A stretch of DNA of 26,206 nucleotides, taken from the NCBI GenBank assembly GCA_964396845.1, contig CAYNGH010000031.1, positions 1 through 26,206 of the forward strand, in the 5' to 3' direction. The translations under genes were made by a program, and so were the position numbers. How positions within the stretch are numbered: position 1 is the first letter of the stretch; each line of letters starts with the position of its first letter. The DNA is from CAYNGH01 sp964396845. Its GTDB lineage: Bacteria; Vulcanimicrobiota; JAJTBE01; CAYNGH01. Below the pieces are notes generated by a model that was given only the letters and a program-made list of their open reading frames with translations, did no database searches and had not been told where the DNA came from. Shown here in pieces: positions 1 through 7,663 of the stretch.

Positions 1-78
1 ATGAGCCGACATGACAGCAGTCATTGAGAAGATTGCGGAATGTGAACAAAAATAAACACCCACCGGCACTTTAAAACC

Positions 79-136
79 CCCCCCATTTTTAGAAAATGGG
101 GCACTTTAGAAGTGCCCCACAGTTTCAAATGGGGCA
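79..136. repeat. Alternating inverted TGGGGCA/TGCCCCA motifs
   Basis: Four copies of one 7-bp motif alternate in orientation: a partial CCCCCCA at 79-85, TGGGGCA at 97-103, TGCCCCA at 113-119 and TGGGGCA at 130-136, with starts 16 to 18 bp apart. Neighbouring copies form two mutually exclusive perfect 9-bp hairpins, 81-89 with 93-101 and 98-106 with 110-118, each with a TAG loop. The block lies just downstream of the dnaJ stop, so it could end that transcript, although only a four-T tract follows on the minus strand. It could also be a REP-like element or the multi-repeat end of an insertion sequence lying to the left. No transposase is visible in the 78 bases before it. Confidence 0.6.
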
Positions 137-172
137 GGAAAAAGGTTCTCCCAAAAAAACAATAGTATTTTT

Positions 173-1315
173 CTATGCTTTCCCTGTTATGGCGTCGAAT
201 ATCTTGCCCAGGAAGCCTTTCTTTTCGCAGTGGAATTGGGGGCCTTCATCGGCGAACTGGCACAGAAGGTCCCTCTGTTTTTTTGTCAACTTGGTGGGGG
301 TGACCACTTTCACTTTAGCGTGGAGATCCCCCCGGCCGTCACCCCGGAGTCGGGGCATCCCTTTGCCTTTTTTGGTGATTACCGTTTCCGACTGGGTCCC
401 GCCGTCAATCTCAATCTTGACGGTTTCGCCGAACACTTCAATCTCCCGGGAAGTTCCCAGGGCTGCATCGGCAAAACCGATGGGCAGATCCACAAACAGG
501 TCTGCTCCTCTGCGGTTGAACTGTTCATGTTCCCGGATGAACACGAAGATATAAAGATCCCCTGAAGGGCCTGAGTATTCTCCGGCTTCGCCTTCGCCGG
601 GGATTTTTATTCTCTGGCCTTCCTCAATGCCGGGAGGGACTGTGACGGTGATCTTGCGGCGGCTGATGGTTTTTCCCTGGCCCTTGCATTCTTCGCAGAG
701 TTCTTCGGGGATCTGCCCCGAACCCTGGCAGGCGGAACAGGTGGATGATGTGACAAACTGGCCGAACATGGTGTTCTGGACATTTCGGATGGCACCCTGG
801 CCCTGGCACTGGGAACACTGACGATAGCCGGAGCCGGGTTTTACCCGCCGGCCATAGCATACGGGGCATTTCTGGTATGTCTGGACATCCACATCCATTT
901 CGACTCCCCGGAAGGCTTCTTCCAGGTCGATCTCTATATCCTTGCGGACATCCCTTCCCCGGACAGGCTGAGGCCCCCGGGGTCTTCCCCGCCGGCCCCC
1001 CATACCGCTACCAAAGAACATATCGAATATATCGCCGAACCCCCCGTCGCCAAAGTCAGCGTCAAAGGGACTCCCTCCGAAGCCTGCTCCTGAAAGACCG
1101 CCGTGGCCGAACTGGTCGTATGTGGCTTTTTTCTCGTCGTCAGAGAGAACCGCATAGGCTTCGTTTATTTCCCGGAATCGGATTTCTGCTTCTTCTTTGT
1201 TTTCTGCCACGTCGGGATGATACTTCCGGGCAAGTTTCTTGTATGCCATCTTTACTTCATGTTTTGTGGCGTTTCGTTCAATTCCCAGTATTTCGTAATA
1301 ATCTCTTTTTGTCAT
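173..1315 (-). CDS. dnaJ: Chaperone protein DnaJ (Hsp40), full length
   Basis: DnaJ is the cytoplasmic co-chaperone that delivers unfolded clients to DnaK and stimulates its ATPase. At 380 residues it has the usual length and all classical parts: a J domain with HPD at residues 33-35, a Gly/Phe-rich linker at about 70-118, and a zinc-binding region whose eight cysteines (150/153, 167/170, 193/196, 207/210) form four CxxC repeats. Two C-terminal substrate-binding domains follow. The first zinc repeat ends GRR instead of the usual GxG, a small deviation that keeps the cysteines. The start has AAGGTGAAGG directly upstream. No dnaK or grpE lies upstream; a divergent GAF gene does, so dnaJ is transcribed alone from the promoter at 1349-1377. 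Confidence 0.97.
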   Translation of the reverse strand: MTKRDYYEILGIERNATKHEVKMAYKKLARKYHPDVAENKEEAEIRFREINEAYAVLSDDEKKATYDQFGHGGLSGAGFGGSPFDADFGDGGFGDIFDMFFGSGMGGRRGRPRGPQPVRGRDVRKDIEIDLEEAFRGVEMDVDVQTYQKCPVCYGRRVKPGSGYRQCSQCQGQGAIRNVQNTMFGQFVTSSTCSACQGSGQIPEELCEECKGQGKTISRRKITVTVPPGIEEGQRIKIPGEGEAGEYSGPSGDLYIFVFIREHEQFNRRGADLFVDLPIGFADAALGTSREIEVFGETVKIEIDGGTQSETVITKKGKGMPRLRGDGRGDLHAKVKVVTPTKLTKKQRDLLCQFADEGPQFHCEKKGFLGKIFDAITGKA

Positions 1316-1348
1316 ACCTTCACCTTACTGTATCCTTTGATCTGACAT

Positions 1349-1377
1349 ATTTTAATCTATGTTCGTAATAAAATCAA
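1349..1377 (-). promoter_or_regulatory. Predicted sigma-70-type promoter of dnaJ
   Basis: On the minus strand a TTGATT -35 box (1372-1377) and a TAAAAT -10 box (1349-1354) are separated by exactly 17 bases. Transcription would start near 1342, leaving a leader of about 27 nt before the dnaJ ATG. No CIRCE-type dyad was seen nearby, so heat-shock control by HrcA is not supported. Confidence 0.45.
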
Positions 1378-1443
1378 CCCCATGCAAGAAGGGATCAAAA
1401 TGGTTGATGCAAAAGATAGTAACCGAGAAGGAGATGAACAGGA

Positions 1444-3039
1444 ATGAGTATGAAACAGAAGCCACAAGTCAAACCGGATCAGAATGTAAACCAGAAGGAA
1501 CTCGACACCCTTACCCTGCTGAGCAGGATGCACGAGAGCCTTCACACTGATGATGATTTGAGACGATCCCTGGACCTTCTTTCGGATCACATAATAATGT
1601 CTATGAAAGTCAAGGGATGCTCTGTCAAGGTGTTAAACGAAAGACGCACCCGGCTGGAGATATTTTCCATCAAGGGCATGTCCGAGGAGTTTCTGAGCAG
1701 CGTTGGAGCTCATGGCATGATCCGAAGTCCCATGAACCAGGCCGCCATAAAGGGTGACGGGCTGTATATTAACGATATTGGGGAAATTCAGGATTTTGAG
1801 ATACCTCCTGAGCTGATAAAAGAAGGGGTTCAATCCATGGCGTCCCTTCCACTTCAGCTGGAGGAACAGCTCTTTGGCGTCCTGAGTGTCTATGATAATA
1901 AACCGCGGGAGTTTGACGAGAGTGAGAAGATCCTGCTGGAAACCCTGTCAGCTCTTACCGCGGCGGTCATCAGATCCCTTCGGAAGTATCGGAGGACACA
2001 GAACCTGGTGAACCTGGTCAAATCCCTGACCATGTCCCTGGATATGGATGATGTCTTGAGGGAAATCACCATACTGGCCACCCAGAGCATGAAGGCCAGA
2101 GCCTCTTCCATCCGGCTGTTGAATGAATCAACCAACCAGCTGGTTTTTGAAACTTCCTATGGCCTGTCAAAAAAATACCTGGAAGGGATCCCCAAAACCA
2201 GGGAAATGAGTCCCATCGACACAAGGGTACTGGACAACAAGGAAGTGGTCATTGTGGAGGACCTGACAACAGATCCGGTAATCCGCATGAACGAAGAAGC
2301 CGGTGAAGAAGGTCTGGTCACCATGATTTGCGCCCCCATGACCGTCAAGGATAAATCCATCGGCATCCTGAAGCTTTATTACAGCACATCCACCAAGTTC
2401 ACCCTGGAAGAGATGAATCATCTTACAACCCTGGCGGAGCTTTCAGCTGTGGCGGTGATGAATGCCCAGCTCTATGAGAAACTTCATTCTCTCTACCAGA
2501 TTACCTCGTCACTGTCGTCAACCCTGGAATCAAAACGACTGCTGGAGCTTCTGGCCATTCACGGGGCAGACTACATGAAGTCCATGGGATCCAATATACT
2601 CCTTTGGGATCGGGTTCACGACAAGTTCTCGGTGCGAACAGCATATCACCTCCCTGAGGAGTTCATAAAAGAAATGGACTTCAACCGGAATTCATGGAGC
2701 GCCAAGGAAACCCTGAAAGGCAATGCCATAATTGTCGGGGACATCGAAAACGATGAACGGCTGGACATAAGAGAGCAATGCCTTGCCCATGGGATCCGGT
2801 CCATGGTCAGCGTCCCCCTGAAGATAATGGGTTCGGTCATTGGCATTCTGCAGATTTTCTGCCGGCAACCCCGCACATTTACCACCGAGGAGATCCAGTT
2901 TCTCACCACTCTGGCAAACCACGGGGCAATGGTTTTGGAAAACGCCCAAATGCACGAACACTTTAAAAATGAATATGAAAAGCTGGTGGATGATATATAT
3001 GTATGGCACGACTGGACCAGCTATATCATCCGGGAATAA
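1444..3039 (+). CDS. Triple-GAF-domain protein without an output domain
   Basis: The 531-residue protein consists of three consecutive GAF domains at about residues 38-175, 200-342 and 362-502, joined by short helices. GAF domains bind small ligands such as cyclic nucleotides, haem or bilins, or act as dimerising sensors. The repeated signatures are visible: a SxxVxxLxxxxxxL-like first half and a VPLxxxxxxIGxLxxY-type second half ending in a helix that runs to ENAQ or MNAQ. There is no signal peptide, membrane segment, kinase, GGDEF, EAL, PP2C or DNA-binding domain, so it must act on another protein. AAGGAG at 1428-1433 sets the ATG at 1444, with a 10-nt spacer. The gene is monocistronic, divergent from dnaJ, and ends at a strong hairpin. 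Its ligand and partner cannot be read from the sequence. Confidence 0.9.
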   Translation: MSMKQKPQVKPDQNVNQKELDTLTLLSRMHESLHTDDDLRRSLDLLSDHIIMSMKVKGCSVKVLNERRTRLEIFSIKGMSEEFLSSVGAHGMIRSPMNQAAIKGDGLYINDIGEIQDFEIPPELIKEGVQSMASLPLQLEEQLFGVLSVYDNKPREFDESEKILLETLSALTAAVIRSLRKYRRTQNLVNLVKSLTMSLDMDDVLREITILATQSMKARASSIRLLNESTNQLVFETSYGLSKKYLEGIPKTREMSPIDTRVLDNKEVVIVEDLTTDPVIRMNEEAGEEGLVTMICAPMTVKDKSIGILKLYYSTSTKFTLEEMNHLTTLAELSAVAVMNAQLYEKLHSLYQITSSLSSTLESKRLLELLAIHGADYMKSMGSNILLWDRVHDKFSVRTAYHLPEEFIKEMDFNRNSWSAKETLKGNAIIVGDIENDERLDIREQCLAHGIRSMVSVPLKIMGSVIGILQIFCRQPRTFTTEEIQFLTTLANHGAMVLENAQMHEHFKNEYEKLVDDIYVWHDWTSYIIRE

Positions 3040-3079
3040 TATCCATCCGACAGCGGGTCTGTCGGGTATATGCCGAATT

Positions 3080-3105
3080 AAAAAAGCCCCATATGGGGCT
3101 TTTTT
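3080..3105. terminator. Bidirectional rho-independent terminator
   Basis: A perfect 11-bp stem, AAAAAAGCCCC (3080-3090) with GGGGCTTTTTT (3095-3105), encloses an ATAT loop. It has a T tract on either strand. It lies between the convergent triple-GAF gene and the PilT-like gene and can serve both. Confidence 0.9.
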
Positions 3106-3135
3106 GATATAATCTATATAATCTCCGGAAATATA

Positions 3136-4209
3136 TCAGACTCCCGACATCCTGAGCATCTTTCTGAATTCTTCTTCCCGGACCACCTTGTCCATGGCTT
3201 CTTCTTTTGTGATCAGGTTTTTCTTGAGCAAAGCCCGCAGGGACTGCTCCTGGGTCATCATGCCGTAATCCCGGCCATGAGCTCCCATAAAGGCATGAAC
3301 CTGAAGCAATTTGTCATCCTTGATCATAGTGCGGATTTCCGGTGCTCCCGTGAGAATCTCAAAGGCAGGAATCAGTCCGGTGCCCTGGGCTTTTTCCAGG
3401 AGGGTCTGGGAAATGAATGTGTTCAGACCCACCGACAACAGGGACAGGGCCTGGTTTCGCTGATGAGGCGGGAAGAAGTCCAGGATTTTGTCAACCATGA
3501 CCGTGACATTGGGAGCCTGGGCTGTGACAATGACCAGGTTTCCTCCCGCAGCCAGATTTAAAACATGCTTTGCAACATATTCTTCCTCAAACTCGGTGAT
3601 GACCAGAATATCACAGGCCTGATGCCTCAAAGATGAAAAGGCGTTGGCATAGCTTCGAAAGTCGGTCCCCTTTTCCCGCTGGCATATGACTCCCTTCTTG
3701 TTCTTGTGAAGGTAGTCGATGGGGTTTTCGAAGGTGAGGATTTGAACGGAACGGGTTTCCAGAATATAATTGAGCATGGCTGCCAGGGTGCTGGATTTTC
3801 CTGATGCCTTGGGGCCTCCGATGATTACCAGTCCGCTTTTGGCTTTGGTGGCAGCGTTTTTGATGGATTCCGGCAGGCCCAGCTCTTCAATGGTGGGAGG
3901 GCTGGGGGGATTGGTGGCAATCACCATGGCAATTGAGCCCCGCTGGCGGAAAACATTTATCCTGAAACGGGAAAGACCTGGTATGGAATAGGAAAAATCA
4001 ACTTCCAGCCTTTCGTCAAACTGACGTTTCTGCTTGTCGGTCAGTAAGGCGTTGGCCAGCTTGGCGGTGTCTGCCGGGCTGACTATATGAGCATCCAGGG
4101 GAGAAAGCCTGCCTTCCTGACGTAGCATTATGGGACTTCCCGGAACCAGGTGGATGTGGGAAGCCCGTCTTTCCACCATCAGGGTAAAAAGTTCATTAAA
4201 ACTTCTCAA
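3136..4209 (-). CDS. Degenerate PilT/PilU-like ATPase paralogue
   Basis: This 357-residue protein aligns along its length with the adjacent PilT, including the N-terminal PAS-like domain, the RFRxNxxxQRGS segment and the FFPPHQRNQ segment, but its ATPase motifs are damaged. Walker A is GPKASGKS (132-139) and probably still binds nucleotide. The Asp box has EN (161-162) in place of ED. The Walker B glutamate survives (E206), but the Arg of the GEMRD motif is Glu (E208). The His-box histidine is Gln (Q231), and the AIRNxIR motif is altered. Weak or absent hydrolysis is an inference; the protein could be a PilU-like regulator or hetero-oligomer subunit of PilT. The start codon is TTG, placed by AAGGAG at 4218-4223 with an 8-nt spacer; the first ATG would remove 10 residues. 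It lies 23 nt downstream of pilT in the same operon. Confidence 0.88.
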   Translation of the reverse strand: MRSFNELFTLMVERRASHIHLVPGSPIMLRQEGRLSPLDAHIVSPADTAKLANALLTDKQKRQFDERLEVDFSYSIPGLSRFRINVFRQRGSIAMVIATNPPSPPTIEELGLPESIKNAATKAKSGLVIIGGPKASGKSSTLAAMLNYILETRSVQILTFENPIDYLHKNKKGVICQREKGTDFRSYANAFSSLRHQACDILVITEFEEEYVAKHVLNLAAGGNLVIVTAQAPNVTVMVDKILDFFPPHQRNQALSLLSVGLNTFISQTLLEKAQGTGLIPAFEILTGAPEIRTMIKDDKLLQVHAFMGAHGRDYGMMTQEQSLRALLKKNLITKEEAMDKVVREEEFRKMLRMSGV

Positions 4210-4232
4210 GGTTTTAGCTCCTTCCGGTTTGT

Positions 4233-5333
4233 TTACTTTTTCTTTTCTTCGCCGATAAGACGGGTGAACTCATCGGGGTTGCTGGCCTTGGACAGAGCAT
4301 CTTCAAAGGTGATGAGGCCCTGCATGTATAGGTTTCGAAGGGACATATCCAAAGACATCATCCCCAGGGATCCTCCCGCTTGAATGGCGTTGGGGATCTG
4401 GTGGGTTTTTCCTTCCCGGATGATGTTGCGGATTGCCGAGGTTACCGGCATCAGCTCCATGGCCATAACCCGACCGCTTCCCTTGGCCTTGGGGATCAGA
4501 GTCTGACAGAGAACCCCTTCGATACATACCGATAACTGCATGCGGATCTGGGACTGCTGATGAGGCGGGAAAATATCGATGATACGGTCGATGGTGGCAG
4601 GCGCGCTGTTGGTATGAAGAGTCGCCAGCACAAAGTGGCCGGTTTCCGCCGAGGTGATGGCAATCTGAGTGGTTTCCAGGTCCCGCATTTCGCCGATGAG
4701 TATCACATCAGGGTCCTGACGCAGAACATGCTTCAGGGCCATGGTGAAGGAATGGGTGTCAGCGCCAACTTCCCTCTGGCTTACCACGCTGTTTTTGTCT
4801 TTGTGAAGAAACTCGATGGGATCCTCCACAGTGACAATATGACAACGGCGGTTTTCGTTGATATGGTTGATCATGGCCGCCAGGGTGGTGGATTTTCCAG
4901 AACCGGTAGGCCCTGTAACCAGGACCAGTCCCCGGGGCTTTGAAGCCATGTCCTTGGTTATAGCCGGGAGTTTCAACTCGTCGATGGTGAAAGGACGGGA
5001 AGGAATCACACGGATGGCCCCGGCCCAGGAACCACGCTGAAGGTATATGTTGACCCTGAAACGGGACAGCCCCGGTATGGAATAAGCAAGGTCAAGTTCC
5101 TTGTCGGCAATGAATTTGGCCTTCTGTTCATCGGTGAGAATAGATTCCACCATCCTGCGCACCAGGTCCGGGGTCATAATCTCATAGCTGGCAGGGGTCA
5201 GTTCACCATCAACCCGGATCATGGGAGCAGAGCCCGCCTTCAAGTGCAGATCCGAGGATCCCCTCTCAACCATGAGATGCAGCAAGTCTTCAATACTAAT
5301 TTCTCGCTCCATCAGTTCTTCCATCGAATCCAT
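4233..5333 (-). CDS. pilT: Type IV pilus retraction ATPase PilT
   Basis: PilT is the hexameric cytoplasmic ATPase that drives depolymerisation of type IV pili for twitching motility. All family motifs are intact: Walker A GPTGSGKS (141-148), Asp box VEDPIEF (E170, D171), Walker B with GEMRD (E215, R217), His box TLHTNSA (H240), the FPPHQQ segment at about 255-260 and the C-terminal AIRNIIREGK motif at 300-309. At 366 residues it has the usual length, with about 10 extra N-terminal residues. AAGGAGG at 5342-5348 with an 8-nt spacer fixes the ATG at 5333. The degenerate paralogue follows directly. No other pilus gene lies in the window, so the extension ATPase PilB and the inner-membrane platform must be elsewhere. 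Confidence 0.96.
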   Translation of the reverse strand: MDSMEELMEREISIEDLLHLMVERGSSDLHLKAGSAPMIRVDGELTPASYEIMTPDLVRRMVESILTDEQKAKFIADKELDLAYSIPGLSRFRVNIYLQRGSWAGAIRVIPSRPFTIDELKLPAITKDMASKPRGLVLVTGPTGSGKSTTLAAMINHINENRRCHIVTVEDPIEFLHKDKNSVVSQREVGADTHSFTMALKHVLRQDPDVILIGEMRDLETTQIAITSAETGHFVLATLHTNSAPATIDRIIDIFPPHQQSQIRMQLSVCIEGVLCQTLIPKAKGSGRVMAMELMPVTSAIRNIIREGKTHQIPNAIQAGGSLGMMSLDMSLRNLYMQGLITFEDALSKASNPDEFTRLIGEEKKK

Positions 5334-5425
5334 AAGCGGGACCTCCTTGAATAATATGAATAACCGGATAAAAAAATATTACTGATACTTCAAACCCGTC
5401 CTCCCAGTAACAGGACATAGTTTTG

Positions 5426-5454
5426 TTGACATTTTCGATTCTTACAGCCATATT
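5426..5454 (+). promoter_or_regulatory. Predicted promoter of the exported triple-repeat protein
   Basis: A consensus TTGACA at 5426-5431 is followed after 17 bases by CATATT at 5449-5454. This would give a leader of roughly 120 nt before the ATG at 5584. The remaining bases between pilT and this gene show no other clear element. Confidence 0.4.
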
Positions 5455-5583
5455 CCTCTAACCGGGAAAAACTTATCCGTCAGGGAAATAATCATTCCCC
5501 CGGGGAGGGTTCTCATGCAGGGCAAATAAATAACATCCCATGGCGACTTACTCCAGAAGGTAATGACAGAGAGTTGAACTGAT

Positions 5584-6480
5584 ATGACGGCACTTCGTAT
5601 AATCACCAGTGTTCTTGTTGTTCTTGTCCTGACGGCACCAGCCTTTTCCATTCCTGAGGAAGCTTCATTTCCCGGGGAGTATGCCGGGCATATCCAGACA
5701 GAACAGCTTGTCACCGGTGAGATTGTTTCCATAAATCACCAATCCAGAACAATTAACCTGAAAACCTTTGGAGGCTCCTTGGCAACCCTGAATTTGCCCC
5801 TGGGAATTCCGTTGTTTATAAACGATGCTCCATCATCCATTGAAGAACTTGGCCGGGGTGACAAGGTGGCCATGGTGTGCCGGTGGCAGGGTCTTGATTC
5901 AGATCGTCCCGATATCTTGATGGTTCACCTGGCTATGGATGGGCGGACTTTTGTCCTGAGAAACCTGGCCCTGGAATATGGAGGCCTGATCTCACCGGGA
6001 CGGGTGGTTGAAGTGGATCCCTCGAAAAGAATCATGACCATATCCCTGGGAAAGGGTGTCACCTGTTCGGTCAGCTATGATGACAATACACGATGGATCC
6101 CCGCAACCAGCAGGATCCAGAGCGTTTCTGACTTTATCGGGCATCGGGTGTTTGTATTCGGCCCTGATGACGGCAACGGTAAGGCACGGATGGTGCTCAA
6201 TGAACTGGGAGTTGTTTCCATGTTTGAACTGATGGCACGGCAGGGACGATTCATTAAGCCTTCTCTTATCCTGGCATCGGGCCCTGTGGTGGATATTGAG
6301 GAGAGCTACCTGACGGTAAAAAGAGAAGACGGCCCCATAAAAATTTTTACCCCCGGAAGAACCGCCTTTATCAGAAATAACCGCCTGATTGACAGGAAGA
6401 ATATCAATCCTGGAGATCAAGTGATGGTGAAAGGTACAATGGGACGGCACATGGTGGCCTCGGAAGTTATCTGCCGATGA
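5584..6480 (+). CDS. Exported protein with three DUF5666-like OB-fold repeats
   Basis: The 298-residue product begins with a Sec signal peptide (hydrophobic core at about residues 5-21, probable cleavage near residue 23). The mature part contains three diverged copies of one unit, at about 44-98, 138-192 and 232-284. Each opens with Gly-x-Val/Ile-Val-x-Ile/Val, continues with a strand such as RTINLK, RIMTIS or YLTVKR, and closes with a GDKV, GHRV or GDQV turn. This is the pattern of DUF5666-type small beta-barrel domains found in secreted proteins. No catalytic motif is visible and the function is unknown; a periplasmic or surface adaptor is a guess. The Shine-Dalgarno sequence is weak (an AGAGAG run some 12 nt upstream). 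It is transcribed alone, between convergent and divergent neighbours. Confidence 0.78.
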   Translation: MTALRIITSVLVVLVLTAPAFSIPEEASFPGEYAGHIQTEQLVTGEIVSINHQSRTINLKTFGGSLATLNLPLGIPLFINDAPSSIEELGRGDKVAMVCRWQGLDSDRPDILMVHLAMDGRTFVLRNLALEYGGLISPGRVVEVDPSKRIMTISLGKGVTCSVSYDDNTRWIPATSRIQSVSDFIGHRVFVFGPDDGNGKARMVLNELGVVSMFELMARQGRFIKPSLILASGPVVDIEESYLTVKREDGPIKIFTPGRTAFIRNNRLIDRKNINPGDQVMVKGTMGRHMVASEVICR

Positions 6481-6502
6481 CGATGGAGCAGACACACCGC
6501 CT

Positions 6503-7048
6503 TCAAGATCCCTGGCACATCTTCAATGTCTGGATTGCAGATTGCCGGGACTGGTAATCTCCTACCTTCTGATACAGAAAAATGGCCTCGTTAAGATGTT
6601 TTGTCACTTTGTTCATGTCCTGTCCTGCAGGGTTGTCAAAATAAACCGCAGCCAGGGCGCTGTGAACCAGAGCCTGGCCCGCCTGGTCGCCAAATCGTTT
6701 GTATATGGCCATGGCTTCTTCAAAAGTCTTCAAGGCCAGGGGAAACTTGCCCTCCAGATAATGAATCTGACCTGCAAGGAGCTGACAGGAAGCCTCGCCG
6801 ATGGTATTTTTTATCTCCCTGAACAGGGAAAGGGCCTGCTGAGCCTCCCTGAGGGCTTCCCCGGAACAGCCCGATTCAAGAAAAATCTTTCCCATTATCA
6901 GACGGTGTATGGCTTCGTTCTTGCGGTCGCCATTCTTCTGCGCAAGCTGAACCCGGCTCAATGCCTGCTCAAGGGTCATTCCCGAAACCCCGCCACCGCC
7001 GGAGCCACTGCCTCCCATCCCCGGCATGGGGCCGTAATTTCCCAGCAT
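6503..7048 (-). CDS. Small TPR-repeat protein with glycine-rich N terminus
   Basis: The 181-residue protein starts with a Met/Gly/Ser-rich disordered segment (residues 1-23), followed by about four tetratricopeptide units. Examples are the helix pairs around EALREAQQALSLFREI, ALKTFEEAMAIYKRFGD and HLNEAIFLYQKVGD. The arrangement, with a Gly-Asp at helix ends, is the TPR_12 style typical of protein-interaction scaffolds. There is no signal peptide or membrane segment, so it is probably cytoplasmic. GAGGAG at 7055-7060, 6 nt before the ATG, supports the start at 7048. It stands alone, convergent with the exported repeat protein. The partner is unknown. Confidence 0.82.
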   Translation of the reverse strand: MLGNYGPMPGMGGSGSGGGGVSGMTLEQALSRVQLAQKNGDRKNEAIHRLIMGKIFLESGCSGEALREAQQALSLFREIKNTIGEASCQLLAGQIHYLEGKFPLALKTFEEAMAIYKRFGDQAGQALVHSALAAVYFDNPAGQDMNKVTKHLNEAIFLYQKVGDYQSRQSAIQTLKMCQGS

Positions 7049-7256
7049 GATAATCTCCTCGATAAATTATGCAGTTTTGTATATTTGCCCCGGCACAGGC
7101 AAATATCCTGCACTCCTCCGCTTAAAACGGGGAAACATGGGTCATGATACCAATGACCGGTGGGACATAGCCTCGGGCTGTAGGTTGTGTGTCGGTGAGA
7201 GTTGTCAGATATTTTGTCTGGAATGGAAACTCCATAAAGTCCTTCAGCGTCCTCTG

Positions 7257-7379
7257 GTGATTATCGCCACTGGGGTTATTCTCAAGGAAGTCCTCACTCC
7301 CGCACAGATTGCCGGGATCGTCATGGTACTTCTTGGAGTTCACTTCGCCAAGGTGAATCCTCCCATTAAGGCGGTATGA
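7257..7379 (+). pseudogene. C-terminal remnant of an EamA/DMT-family transporter
   Basis: Translation from 7257 gives a 40-residue hydrophobic tail: an ATGVILKEVLTPAQIAG segment, then a helix VMVLLGVHFAKV and a short tail to TGA. This is the ending of EamA-type drug/metabolite transporters, a glutamate-containing loop with LTPxQxxG followed by the tenth transmembrane helix. The upstream part of the same open frame, back to 7047, has no transporter character and no membrane helices. About 250 residues of the family's usual length are therefore missing. I read this as the last fragment of a deleted or rearranged gene; the small fragment is probably not expressed. Confidence 0.55.
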
Positions 7380-7590
7380 AAGGGCTTCCCTGTCACAGGG
7401 GTGATGCCGGGGAACCAGATGCTCCTCAATGTGAGGCAGGATAAAATCTTGACCCCTCAGCTTTGAAACCGCTTTGCAATATGTCGTTCATGCATCACTT
7501 CATCGGGACAAAAAAGGTAATATTACGTGAAACACAGTGATAATCGAAAAGATATGTGTTGAGTGTTTACAATCCTTTAACATAACTTGC

Positions 7591-7620
7591 TTGATTTATG
7601 CCCTTGCAAGTATTTATAAT
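7591..7620 (+). promoter_or_regulatory. Promoter with overlapping operator-like dyads
   Basis: TTGATT (7591-7596) and a perfect TATAAT (7615-7620) are separated by 18 bases, giving a credible housekeeping promoter for the gene at 7664. An inverted repeat ACTTGC (7585-7590)/GCAAGT (7606-7611) brackets the -35 box. A wider pair AGTGTTT (7562-7568)/AAACACT (7637-7643) encloses the whole promoter, and TTGCAA occurs at 7604-7609 and 7633-7638. A repressor or activator binding here is inferred. Confidence 0.55.
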
Positions 7621-7663
7621 ATAGATATTAAGTTGCAAACACTAATTAAAAGGAGATAACACA

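Larger units (their letters stand above)
7049..7663. other. Intergenic region of 615 bases with a gene remnant and a promoter
   Basis: This stretch holds the Shine-Dalgarno region of the minus-strand TPR gene, a plus-strand remnant of a transporter gene (7257-7379), and the promoter and dyads serving the gene at 7664. The remainder (about 7061-7256 and 7380-7560) shows no intact gene, RNA or repeat that I can support. It looks like decayed coding sequence. Confidence 0.6.

Noticed and set aside
11..55. Short plus-strand frame (14 codons) at the left edge
   Set aside because: It follows an in-frame TGA at 2-4, has no ribosome binding site and is too short to support.
7047..7256. Upstream part of the 110-codon plus-strand frame as a real gene
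   Set aside because: Its residues show no membrane helices or motif and it begins antisense to the start of the TPR gene; only the C-terminal part resembles a transporter.
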